A stretch of DNA of 22,653 nt, taken from contig JAYYZE010000022.1 of the NCBI GenBank assembly GCA_036340235.1, forward strand, positions 1 through 22,653, read 5' to 3'. The translations under genes were made by a program, and so were the position numbers. Below, piece after piece: positions 15,011 through 22,510 of this stretch (its first letter is position 1; the number at the start of each line of letters is the position of its first letter). Source of the DNA: GCA-2862585 sp036340235. GTDB taxonomy: Bacteria; Bacteroidota; Bacteroidia; Flavobacteriales; UBA7312. Under the pieces are notes generated by a model. It was given only the letters and a program-made list of their open reading frames with translations. It searched no databases and was not told where the DNA came from.

Positions 15011-15813
15011 TATTTTTCGTCAGACTCTTTTTCAGTAGCCTCTGGTGCATCTTTAGACACTTCCTCATCAGTGGCTTCATCGGTTTCCTCAGAAACAGCC
15101 TCTTTGGGCACTTCATCAGCTGGCTTTTCTTGGACAGCTTCTTCAGTGGTTGAAATCGCTTCGGCTGCTTCTTCATTGGGAGTTTCTGCTGCCTCAGGTG
15201 TTGCATCCTCGCTAGGTGTTTCTACCATTTCTTCAGCAGCAACTTCGGCCTTTTCTTCAGTAGTAGCTTCTGTTACTTCCTCAGTGGTTTCAGCACTAGC
15301 TCCTTCCTCGGTAGTTATATCAACGTCGCTACTAGCTTCAATCTCTTGGGCTAACTCCGAATTGGCAACTGCCAGTTCTTGTGCTCTCTTTTCGTTAATT
15401 TCTTTCTCAGCAGCTAACCTTTTCTTATTTTCTTCCTGCTTATCTTTATAAAGAAGGTCTTTTTTGGAATTAATTTTCTCTTCCTTTTCGGCTAGCCATG
15501 CTTCAAATTTGCTTTCGGCTTCTTCTTCAGAGAAAGCGCCTTTTACAACCCCACCAAGAAGGTGTTTTTTCATCATCACACCTTTGTATTTTAATAAAGC
15601 AAGTGCAGTGTTTGAAGGCTGAGCGCCTTTCATCACCCAGTCTAGCGCTCGGTCAAAATCAAGGTCAATAGTTGCTGGATTGGTATTAGGATTGTATTGC
15701 CCAATGTTTTCAATGTATTTACCATCTCGCTTTGAGCGTGAGTCGGCAATAACGATTTTAAAAATTGGTCGTGATTTTCTTCCGTGTCTTTGTAAACGAA
15801 TTCTTGTAGCCAT
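15010..15813 (-). CDS. rpsP: 30S ribosomal protein bS16 with long acidic tail
   Basis: Residues 1-90 are a normal S16 (MATRIRLQRHGRK, PFKIVIADSRSKRDG-like core, IGQYNPNTNP, LDWVMKGAQPS), a 30S body protein bound to 16S rRNA. The protein then continues to 267 residues, against 80-90 in most bacteria. Residues about 95-160 are a charged, probably helical or coiled-coil segment rich in K and E. Residues 161-267 are a low-complexity acidic tail in which 40 of 107 residues are Glu or Asp and only 6 are Lys, with many Ala and Thr. Extended S16 tails are known in Bacteroidota, but this one is long. It heads the rpsP-rimM-DUF4294 operon and is divergent from dnaE. Confidence 0.96.
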   Translation of the reverse strand: MATRIRLQRHGRKSRPIFKIVIADSRSKRDGKYIENIGQYNPNTNPATIDLDFDRALDWVMKGAQPSNTALALLKYKGVMMKKHLLGGVVKGAFSEEEAESKFEAWLAEKEEKINSKKDLLYKDKQEENKKRLAAEKEINEKRAQELAVANSELAQEIEASSDVDITTEEGASAETTEEVTEATTEEKAEVAAEEMVETPSEDATPEAAETPNEEAAEAISTTEEAVQEKPADEVPKEAVSEETDEATDEEVSKDAPEATEKESDEK

Positions 15814-15864
15814 AGTTTTTCAGTTTTACTATCTCTGTAGTATCTGGTTAATAAATCAGGGGTG

Positions 15865-15872
15865 CAAATATG
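15865..15872 (-). promoter_or_regulatory. Probable promoter core for rpsP operon
   Basis: The minus strand reads CATATTTG, one mismatch from TAnnTTTG, followed by CACCCC. The shared string ATATTTGCAC also occurs at the promoter cores of the BatA-type gene and tRNA-Asp. The leader to the rpsP ATG would be about 45-50 bases, the longest for a protein gene here. Confidence 0.4.
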
Positions 15873-15983
15873 CAACTATTTCTTTGAAATTAAAATAAAA
15901 TCAAACTTTTAATATTTTTCAACAATGGTCTTTTCACTAAACAATATTTTTAATTTTACGTAGTATTCAATAAATCCTGCTTA

Positions 15984-18900
15984 GTGTACTTAATTTTTGA
16001 TACTGAAACCACTGGTCTTCCTAGAGATTGGAAAGCACCTATTAGCGATACAAACAATTGGCCACGTTGTGTTCAAATTGCTTGGCAATTGCACGATGAT
16101 TTGGGCAAATTGATTGAGCAAAAAGATTTTTTGATAAAGCCTGAGGGTTTTGATATTCCTTTTGACGTTGAAAAGATACACGGTATTTCAACAGATTTAG
16201 CTCAACAAAAGGGAATTTCCTTAAATGAGGTCTTGGTGCAATTTATCGATGTACTTAACAGAGCAACTTTCATAGTTGGACAAAATGTGGGTTTTGATAT
16301 CAACATCATGGGTTGCGAGTGTGTTAGGTTGGGATTAGATACTCAGTGGACAACCAAAGCTATTTTGGACACATGCAATGAGAAAACAGCATTGTTATGC
16401 CAATTGCCAGGTGGCAGAGGAGGCAAGTTTAAGTTACCGAACCTATCTGAATTACATTCTTATTTATTTGGCACTAATTTTGAGCAAGCCCACAATGCAA
16501 CCGCCGATGTGGAAGCTACTAGTCGATGCTTTTTAGAGTTAGTACGCAGGGGGCAATATTCTAGCCAAGAATTACTTTCAGAAACAGATTATATCAGTAA
16601 ATTTCAGCAAGCAAATCCTGAAACTATCAAAGCCATAGGCCTGCGACACTTCAATTTAAAAGAAGAAAGTAAAGCACTAAAATCATCTGAAAAGTTAGAA
16701 CTCCCAACGAGCAACATAGAAAGCGACTTGTCGGCTTTCCCATTTGTTCATCTTCACAATCACACACAGTACTCTGTTCTTGAGTCAACTACCAAGATTT
16801 CTGACTTGATTGATATGGCAGTGGAAAACGAGATGCCTGCCGTTGCTATCACTGACTATGCCAATCTATACGGTGCCTTTCATTTTGCTGATGCCATTCA
16901 AAAGCATACAGTAAATAAATCAATTATCGAACACAACAAGTTAGTTGAAAATGGTGAGCTGGATGAACCAAAAAAAGACCTAGCCATCAAAGGTATCATT
17001 GGTTGTGAATTAATGATTTGTCAAAATCATAAAGATCATAAAGTCAAAGACAATGGTCGACCCGTAGTTTTCTTAGCTAAAAACAAAAAGGGTTATCACA
17101 ACATTTCAAAGATGAGTTCCATTGCCCAAACCGAAGGATTCTATTACGTCCCTAGAATTGATAAGGAAGTAGTAAAAAAATACAGCTCCGATATAATAGT
17201 TCTAAGTGGAGGGTTAAGAGGTGAAATTTCAGACCTCATATTAAGTGTAGGCGAAAAGCAAGCCGAGGAGGCTTTACTTTGGTGGAAAGAACTTTTTGGT
17301 GATGATTTTTACATAGAACTTATGCGTCACGGTTTGGAAGAAGAACGGCGTGTGAACGATGTACTCTTACGATTCTCTGAAAAGCATGCCGTTAAAGTAG
17401 TTGCGGCTAATAATTGCCATTATCTAAATAAAAACGATGCGAATGCGCATGACATACTTTTGTGCGTAAAAGACGCCGAGTTACAATCCACACCCAAGGG
17501 AAAAGGCAGAGGTTACAGATATGGTTTTCCTAATGAGGAATTCTACTTTAAATCTCAAGATGAAATGAAAACCATTTTCAATGATGTCCCTCATGCCATT
17601 GAAAATTTGAGTGAGGTGATTTCTAAAATTGAGAGTTTTCATTTGTCAAGAGATGTTCTGCTTCCTGCCTTTGATATCCCTAAAGAATACCAATCTCTAG
17701 AGGATGAGAAAGATGGTGGTAAAAGAGGTGAAAATGCCTATTTAAGGCATTTGACATATGAAGGAGCAAAAAAGCGTTACGGTACCATAACCGATGGGAT
17801 AAACGAGCGCTTGGATTTTGAATTAGAAACTATCGCCAGAACGGGATATCCTGGCTACTTCTTGATTGTTCAAGATTTTACCAATCAAGCTAAAAAAATG
17901 GGGGTTTCAGTAGGTCCAGGAAGGGGATCAGCCGCTGGCTCTGCAGTGGCCTATTGTGTAGGCATTACCAATGTCGACCCTATCAAATACGACCTGCTTT
18001 TTGAGCGATTCTTAAACCCTGATAGGGTATCCTTGCCAGATATTGACATTGACTTTGACGATGAGGGAAGAAATAAAATTATAGATTGGGTAGTAAATAA
18101 ATATGGATCAAATCAAGTGGCTCAAATTATAACCTACGGCACAATGGCCGCAAAATCAGCTTTGAGAGATACTGCCAGAGTTCTCGACTTGCCACTTTCT
18201 GAAGCAGATGGTTTAGCCAAAAAGATGCCCGACATAAAGCTCAACCAACTGTTCAACTTTGACGATGAACAACTGCAAGAAGCGCTTAATGCTGAACAAC
18301 TTAAGATGGCCCTTGAATTTAAGAAAATGACCCATAGTGAGGACCTAAAATCTAAAACTATACAACAGGCAACGATTTTGGAAGGCTCTATACGAAATGT
18401 TGGTGTGCATGCATGTGGTGTGATTATCACTCCCGATGACATATCAAAGTTTGTACCCGTCCGTAAGTCAAAAGATGCCGATTTGTTGGTTACTCAATTT
18501 GACAATAGTGTTGTTGAATCGGCTGGAATGTTGAAAATGGACTTTTTGGGACTCAAGAACTTGACCATCATTAAAGATTGTTGCAAAATAGTTAAACACA
18601 TTCACAAGAAGGATATTGACCCTGATAAAATTCCTCTCGATGACGAACTAACGTATCAATTGTTCCAAAGAGGTGAAACTAACGGTATTTTTCAGTTTGA
18701 ATCGCCAGGAATGCAAAAAAATCTTAAAGCTCTAAGGCCAGACAAGTTTGATGACTTGATAGCTATGAATGCTTTATATCGACCTGGTCCTATGGATTAT
18801 ATTCCAAATTTCATTGCCAGAAAACATGGAAAGGAAGACATTGTTTACGATTTACCTGAAATGTCAGATATTTTATCTGATACATATGGAATTACAGTCT

Positions 18901-20345
18901 ATCAAGAGCAAGTGATGTTACTTTCTCAAGAATTGGCAGGCTTTTCAAAAGGCGATGCGGATGTCTTAAGAAAAGCCATGGGAAAAAAAATCTTTGCTTT
19001 GATTGACAAGCTTAAACCAAAGTTTTTGGATGGGTGTTCACAAAGAGGTCACGATAAACAAGTGGCTGAAAAAATTTGGAAAGATTGGGAAAAATTTGCT
19101 GCTTATGCTTTTAATAAGTCACACTCAACCTGCTATGCTTTAATAGCTTTCCAGACAGCTTATCTGAAAGCCCATTTCCCAGCGGAATACATGGCTGCTT
19201 ACCTTACCCATAACATGAGTGATATAAAGAAGGTTACGCAATACATGGAAGAGTGCAAGCGAATGGGCTTAAACGTATTAGGACCAGATATTAACGAAAG
19301 TTTCTACAAGTTTGCGGTAAACAAAAAAGGGGACATACGTTTTGGACTAGGAGCAGTAAAAGGTGTGGGAGAGGCGGCGGTTGAAGCCATAGTCTCAGAA
19401 CGAAAAGAAAATGGCAATTATCATTCTATTTTTGATCTTGTTAAGCGAGTCGATCTTAAGGCCTTTAACAAACGTGCATTTGAAAGCGTCATCTATTCAG
19501 GTGGTTTTGATAGTTTTGGTCATTTACGCTCTGCATTCTTTGCAGAAGACGTTAACGGCATTGCCTTTTTTGAAAAAATCACTAAATATGGACAGAAAAT
19601 ACAAGAGAGTAAGGATTCGTCGCAAGTCTCTTTGTTTGGCGATAGCATTGACGAAGTAATCGTAGAGCCAGACTTCCCAACCGATGGCTCATGGACCACC
19701 CTAGAAATGTTGAACAAGGAGAAAGAAGTGGTTGGATTTTATATTTCGGGGCATCCGCTTGATGATTATAAGTTGGAGCTTGAACATTTTTGTTCTCACA
19801 ACATGTCTGATTTAAATGAATTTGAGAAATTGAAAGGAAAAGATATTTTGGTGGGAGGGATGGTTTCTCAAGTAGATCACCGATTTACCAAAAACGGTAA
19901 CCCATTTGGAACCATTACTATTGAAGATTACAGTGATCAATTCACTTTTTATCTTTTTGGCGATGATTACCCCAATTTTAAGCCCTACATGAGCGAAGGT
20001 TGGTTTTTGTTTGCTCAGTGCCGTGTTCAAGAAAGAAAATGGGATAAGGAAGGAAAATTAGAATTGAAACTTGTCAAGCTCGAATTACTTTCCGAGGTTA
20101 AAGAAAAATCCATTCGCTCTTTGCATCTCTCTCTCGATGTGAATGATTTTTCATCTGATTTATTAAATGAAATTACTAAACTCACTGGGCAGTATGAAGG
20201 AAGACACAACCTAAAGTTTTTAATCAGAGACAGAAAGGAAGGGTATTCCGTTCAACTGCGTTCTAAGGAGTGTAAGGTTGAACTTGACGAAACCTTTGTT
20301 AACAGATTAAAACAAATGCCATTCTTGGAGGTTCAAATAAATTAA
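15984..20345 (+). CDS. dnaE: DNA polymerase III alpha subunit with fused 3'-5' exonuclease
   Basis: A 1453-residue replicative polymerase. Residues 1-190 are a DnaQ-like DEDDh exonuclease with all five catalytic residues present (D6 and E8 in DTETTG, D105 in GQNVGFD, H170 and D175 in HNATADVE). Residues from about 254 form the PHP domain (H256, H258, H260 in HLHNH). The polymerase palm has the PDIDIDFDD motif with D688 and D690 and the third aspartate D853 in KMDFLGL; the fingers include LRKAMGKK near 990-1003. An internal clamp-binding motif QVSLF starts at residue 1214, and an OB-fold lies near 1285-1360. Proofreading is thus covalently attached, unlike the separate DnaQ of E. coli. The start is GTG 15984, fixed by the exonuclease N-terminus. 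A weak promoter match (TAATTTTA, 15951-15958) precedes it. Confidence 0.97.
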   Translation: MYLIFDTETTGLPRDWKAPISDTNNWPRCVQIAWQLHDDLGKLIEQKDFLIKPEGFDIPFDVEKIHGISTDLAQQKGISLNEVLVQFIDVLNRATFIVGQNVGFDINIMGCECVRLGLDTQWTTKAILDTCNEKTALLCQLPGGRGGKFKLPNLSELHSYLFGTNFEQAHNATADVEATSRCFLELVRRGQYSSQELLSETDYISKFQQANPETIKAIGLRHFNLKEESKALKSSEKLELPTSNIESDLSAFPFVHLHNHTQYSVLESTTKISDLIDMAVENEMPAVAITDYANLYGAFHFADAIQKHTVNKSIIEHNKLVENGELDEPKKDLAIKGIIGCELMICQNHKDHKVKDNGRPVVFLAKNKKGYHNISKMSSIAQTEGFYYVPRIDKEVVKKYSSDIIVLSGGLRGEISDLILSVGEKQAEEALLWWKELFGDDFYIELMRHGLEEERRVNDVLLRFSEKHAVKVVAANNCHYLNKNDANAHDILLCVKDAELQSTPKGKGRGYRYGFPNEEFYFKSQDEMKTIFNDVPHAIENLSEVISKIESFHLSRDVLLPAFDIPKEYQSLEDEKDGGKRGENAYLRHLTYEGAKKRYGTITDGINERLDFELETIARTGYPGYFLIVQDFTNQAKKMGVSVGPGRGSAAGSAVAYCVGITNVDPIKYDLLFERFLNPDRVSLPDIDIDFDDEGRNKIIDWVVNKYGSNQVAQIITYGTMAAKSALRDTARVLDLPLSEADGLAKKMPDIKLNQLFNFDDEQLQEALNAEQLKMALEFKKMTHSEDLKSKTIQQATILEGSIRNVGVHACGVIITPDDISKFVPVRKSKDADLLVTQFDNSVVESAGMLKMDFLGLKNLTIIKDCCKIVKHIHKKDIDPDKIPLDDELTYQLFQRGETNGIFQFESPGMQKNLKALRPDKFDDLIAMNALYRPGPMDYIPNFIARKHGKEDIVYDLPEMSDILSDTYGITVYQEQVMLLSQELAGFSKGDADVLRKAMGKKIFALIDKLKPKFLDGCSQRGHDKQVAEKIWKDWEKFAAYAFNKSHSTCYALIAFQTAYLKAHFPAEYMAAYLTHNMSDIKKVTQYMEECKRMGLNVLGPDINESFYKFAVNKKGDIRFGLGAVKGVGEAAVEAIVSERKENGNYHSIFDLVKRVDLKAFNKRAFESVIYSGGFDSFGHLRSAFFAEDVNGIAFFEKITKYGQKIQESKDSSQVSLFGDSIDEVIVEPDFPTDGSWTTLEMLNKEKEVVGFYISGHPLDDYKLELEHFCSHNMSDLNEFEKLKGKDILVGGMVSQVDHRFTKNGNPFGTITIEDYSDQFTFYLFGDDYPNFKPYMSEGWFLFAQCRVQERKWDKEGKLELKLVKLELLSEVKEKSIRSLHLSLDVNDFSSDLLNEITKLTGQYEGRHNLKFLIRDRKEGYSVQLRSKECKVELDETFVNRLKQMPFLEVQIN

Positions 20346-20350
20346 ATTAG

Positions 20351-20358
20351 TACCTTTG
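20351..20358 (+). promoter_or_regulatory. TAnnTTTG promoter core for trxA
   Basis: TACCTTTG is an exact -7 match, 21 bases before the trxA ATG and 5 bases after the dnaE stop. A TTG at 20325-20327, inside the end of dnaE, lies 23 bases upstream and could be the -33 element. trxA can therefore probably be transcribed independently of dnaE. Confidence 0.55.
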
Positions 20359-20379
20359 AGAATCTAAAAGAACTAAATT

Positions 20380-20697
20380 ATGGCACTAGAAATTACGGAC
20401 AAAAATTTTAAAGAAATAGTATTAAACTCTGACAAGCCTGTCTTAGTTGATTTTTGGGCTACTTGGTGTGGTCCTTGTCGAATGGTGGGTCCTGTTGTTG
20501 ACGAACTTTCTAATGATTATGAAGGTAAAGCTGTGGTAGGAAAAGTTAATGTGGATGATAATTCACAGGTTCCTTCTGAGTATGGAATTAGAAATATACC
20601 TGCTTTATTGATTTTCAAGAATGGTGAAATTGTCGATAAAGTAATTGGCGCTGTTCCCAAATCAGTTTTAGCAGAAAAGTTAGATGCTCAACTTTAG
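20380..20697 (+). CDS. trxA: Thioredoxin
   Basis: A 105-residue cytoplasmic thioredoxin, a general protein-disulfide reductase. The active site WCGPC is at residues 29-33 (C30 and C33), preceded by VLVDFWATW, and the cis-proline loop is in IRNIPALLIF. Length and motifs are those of classical TrxA, and there is no signal peptide, so it is not a cytochrome-biogenesis type. It lies 34 bases after dnaE with its own promoter-like element and is followed by an intrinsic terminator. Confidence 0.96.
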   Translation: MALEITDKNFKEIVLNSDKPVLVDFWATWCGPCRMVGPVVDELSNDYEGKAVVGKVNVDDNSQVPSEYGIRNIPALLIFKNGEIVDKVIGAVPKSVLAEKLDAQL

Positions 20698-20721
20698 TTA
20701 TCTAACAAATTAAAATTAAAC

Positions 20722-20744
20722 AAAGGGCATCATGCCCTTTTTTT
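20722..20744 (+). terminator. Intrinsic terminator after trxA
   Basis: The arms AAAGGGCA and TGCCCTTT enclose a 3-base loop and run into a T tract. The tract ends 2 bases before the ATG of the DUF58 gene (20747), so that gene depends on read-through or on a promoter I cannot see. The possible ATG at 20732 lies inside this hairpin. Confidence 0.8.
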
Positions 20745-20746
20745 AT

Positions 20747-21664
20747 ATGATAAATCAACAACAGTTATCGAAATTTGAAAATCTTGAATTACTGGCTCAA
20801 CAAGTAGTGGAGGGCTTTATTACTGGTCTTCACAAAAGTCCTTTTCACGGTTTTTCAGTGGAGTTTTCTGAACATAGATTGTACAACAAAGGAGAAAGTA
20901 CACGTCACATTGACTGGAAGTTATACGCTCGTTCCGACAAACTGTTTGTGAAGCGATTTGAAGAAGAAACTAATTTAAGATGTCGTATTATCATAGACAA
21001 ATCGTCTTCTATGTATTTTCCGAATCCTGAATCTTCCTTCGAAAATCCAAATAAAATTATGTTTTCAGTGTTATGTGCAGCGGCTTTGATGAATATTCTT
21101 AAAAAGCAACGCGATGCCGTTGGATTGAGCTTGTTTTCTGACATTGTACATTTACATACCCGAGAAAAAACTAGCCAGACTCACCATCGTTTTTTACTGC
21201 ACCAACTAGAAAAGATTGTTGCAAAACATGAGTCGTTACAGTCGTCACGAGTCACAGAATCCTTACATCAAATCGCTGATAATATTCATCAGCGATCATT
21301 GGTAGTTTTGTTTAGTGACATGATGGACAATTCAGAAAAAAGTGATGATTTATTTTCAGCGCTTCAACATTTAAAATTTAATAAACACGAGGTCATTCTC
21401 TTTCATGTGGTGGATAAATCTAAAGAACTAATTTTTGATTATGAAAATAGACCTTACAAATTTGTAGATATGGAAACAAATGAAGAAGTCAAATTGTCGC
21501 CAAATCAAATTAGAGAACAATTTACGAAAGCATCCGAACAGTTTTTAAATAGTCTAAAACTCAAATGTGCTCAATATCAAATTGATTTTGTAAAAGTCGA
21601 TATTAACAAAGGTGTTGAACATGTGCTTCTTAACTTTTTCAAGAAACGATCTAAACTCAAATAG
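20747..21664 (+). CDS. DUF58 domain protein (vWA-like)
   Basis: A 305-residue cytoplasmic protein of the DUF58 family, whose members usually act with MoxR AAA+ ATPases and vWA membrane proteins in envelope stress or protein maturation; biochemical roles are poorly known. It shows the signature GESTRHIDWKLYARSDKLFVKRFEEETN (split here: GESTRHIDWK at 49-58, FEEETN at 71-76) and a vWA-like metal motif DKSSS (D84, S86, S88). I prefer ATG 20747; an in-frame ATG at 20732 adds five residues (MPFFY) but lies within the preceding terminator hairpin. No MoxR gene is in the window, and the BatA-type partner is about 18 kb away on the other strand. Confidence 0.88.
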   Translation: MINQQQLSKFENLELLAQQVVEGFITGLHKSPFHGFSVEFSEHRLYNKGESTRHIDWKLYARSDKLFVKRFEEETNLRCRIIIDKSSSMYFPNPESSFENPNKIMFSVLCAAALMNILKKQRDAVGLSLFSDIVHLHTREKTSQTHHRFLLHQLEKIVAKHESLQSSRVTESLHQIADNIHQRSLVVLFSDMMDNSEKSDDLFSALQHLKFNKHEVILFHVVDKSKELIFDYENRPYKFVDMETNEEVKLSPNQIREQFTKASEQFLNSLKLKCAQYQIDFVKVDINKGVEHVLLNFFKKRSKLK

Positions 21665-21703
21665 TATTTTTTCAATATTAGTTTTACATATCCAAAAAAC
21701 AAT

Positions 21704-21711
21704 TATATTTG
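21704..21711 (+). promoter_or_regulatory. TAnnTTTG promoter core for tRNA-Asp
   Basis: TATATTTG followed by CACC, an exact consensus match 37 bases before the mature tRNA. The leader contains a small hairpin (CTTCT, loop TTCT, AGAAG at 21717-21730). Confidence 0.55.
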
Positions 21712-21748
21712 CACCTCTTCTTTCTAGAAGACGCTCTTTTAAAGAAAC

Positions 21749-21826
21749 GGTCTGGTAGTTCAGTCTGGTTAGAATACATGCCTGTCACGCATGGGGTCGC
21801 GGGTTCGAGTCCCGTCCAGACCGCCA
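21749..21826 (+). tRNA. tRNA-Asp (anticodon GTC)
   Basis: A complete cloverleaf of 78 bases including an encoded CCA end. The acceptor arms GGTCTGG and CCAGACC pair fully, followed by discriminator G and CCA. The anticodon stem CATGC/GCATG encloses the loop CTGTCAC with anticodon GTC at 21784-21786. The T arm is GCGGG-TTCGAGT-CCCGT (one G-T pair). The G discriminator fits aspartate. A terminator follows directly, so it appears to be a single-tRNA transcript. Confidence 0.97.
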
Positions 21827-21831
21827 CAAAC

Positions 21832-21866
21832 AAACCCTCATTATCTATTATGGTGAGGGTTTTTTC
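21832..21866 (+). terminator. Intrinsic terminator after tRNA-Asp
   Basis: The arms AAACCCTCA (21832-21840) and TGAGGGTTT (21854-21862) flank a 13-base loop and run into a T tract. It begins 5 bases after the CCA end of the tRNA. Confidence 0.85.
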
Positions 21867-22046
21867 TTTAAATGGGGTTAAAAATTTACTATTTAAAAAT
21901 TCAAATTGTTTTGTTTTTCCTTTAACTCTAGGAAAGTAATTAACAGTTTTATCTATGCCTGCTAATTTACAGATTTGCTTGATTTTATTATTGAATTTTT
22001 CTGATTTGATATTTGGAGTAGGAGAGAAGAGATTGTATTTTTTTAT
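21867..22046 (-). pseudogene. Decayed tyrosine-recombinase (integrase) fragment
   Basis: On the minus strand, the frame after a TAA at 22047-22049 reads about 55 residues resembling the middle of Bacteroidota site-specific integrases: KKYNLFSPTPNIKSEKFN, then NKIKQICKLAGIDKTVNYF, then a KGKTKQFEFL stretch. Intact relatives have a similar SNQKFNxYIKEIxxLAGI segment, a variable lysine- and glycine-rich stretch, and then the catalytic HxxR; here the similarity ends before HxxR, and neither the upstream Arg/Lys nor the downstream Tyr is present. No start codon is present. The frame then runs on through the tRNA only by chance. Position just downstream of a tRNA gene fits a remnant of an integrated element. 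The resemblance is judged by eye. Confidence 0.5.
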
Positions 22047-22133
22047 TTAGACGGGAAGGATTTTACGCGCAGGATTTATTTAATGTAAAAGTACTTTCAG
22101 TTTTACAAAAATTAGTTGTTGTTGTTCCCATTA

Positions 22134-22499
22134 CTATTCTTTTCTTTTTTTAACTCCATTTTGAATATAAATGCGGCCTACAGGAAAGTTTTCAAAACAA
22201 TTATTTGGATGACTTGTGATTTCATTATTTTCTACGCATTGAAAACAAAGCATTGTATCAACTCTAAAGTTTTTAATATTTGGATCAAACAATTCTTCAA
22301 GTAAAAAGATTGTATCACAAAGTTCTTTGTTTGGATTTACTTGATTATTAGCATTACTCACCCACCAAGGTGTTTGTTCTTCTATTCTTGAAAACTTTGC
22401 AAAGACAGTATCACCTGAAATCTCTCTATTATGATTTTCTTGTGAACTGGCAGTACCCACTATGAATACTGCTAGTATTGTAATAAATATCTTTTTCAT
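22134..22499 (-). CDS. Small secreted protein, unknown
   Basis: A 121-residue protein with a clear signal peptide (MKKIFITILAVFIVGTASSQ). I recognise no family. The mature part of about 100 residues is mixed in charge and has four cysteines: one in ELCDTIF, a CxxC pair in MLCFQCVEN and one in NNCFEN, which could form disulfides or a metal site. It starts 11 bases after the stop of the type IX secretion cargo gene on the same strand, so the two are probably co-transcribed. A 62-codon frame on the opposite strand overlaps it, but only this frame carries a signal peptide. It is probably a real, lineage-restricted gene. Confidence 0.65.
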   Translation of the reverse strand: MKKIFITILAVFIVGTASSQENHNREISGDTVFAKFSRIEEQTPWWVSNANNQVNPNKELCDTIFLLEELFDPNIKNFRVDTMLCFQCVENNEITSHPNNCFENFPVGRIYIQNGVKKRKE

Positions 22500-22510
22500 T
22501 TTGATTGAAT

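Larger units (their letters stand above)
21827..22133. other. Gene-free stretch after tRNA-Asp
   Basis: These 307 AT-rich bases hold the tRNA terminator and the integrase-like relic described separately. The remainder (22047-22133) has stops in the frame that would continue the relic upstream, and I see no other gene, tRNA 3'-end copy or repeat in it. Confidence 0.6.

Noticed and set aside
15071..15451. 126-codon serine-rich frame on the plus strand
   Set aside because: It is the reverse of the Glu/Ala/Thr-rich tail of S16; the repetitive codons keep the other strand open.
21709..21939. 76-codon frame spanning tRNA-Asp
   Set aside because: It reads through the tRNA and its terminator and has no protein-like features.
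22116..22304. 62-codon plus-strand frame
   Set aside because: It overlaps the minus-strand small secreted gene, which has a clear signal peptide and operon context.
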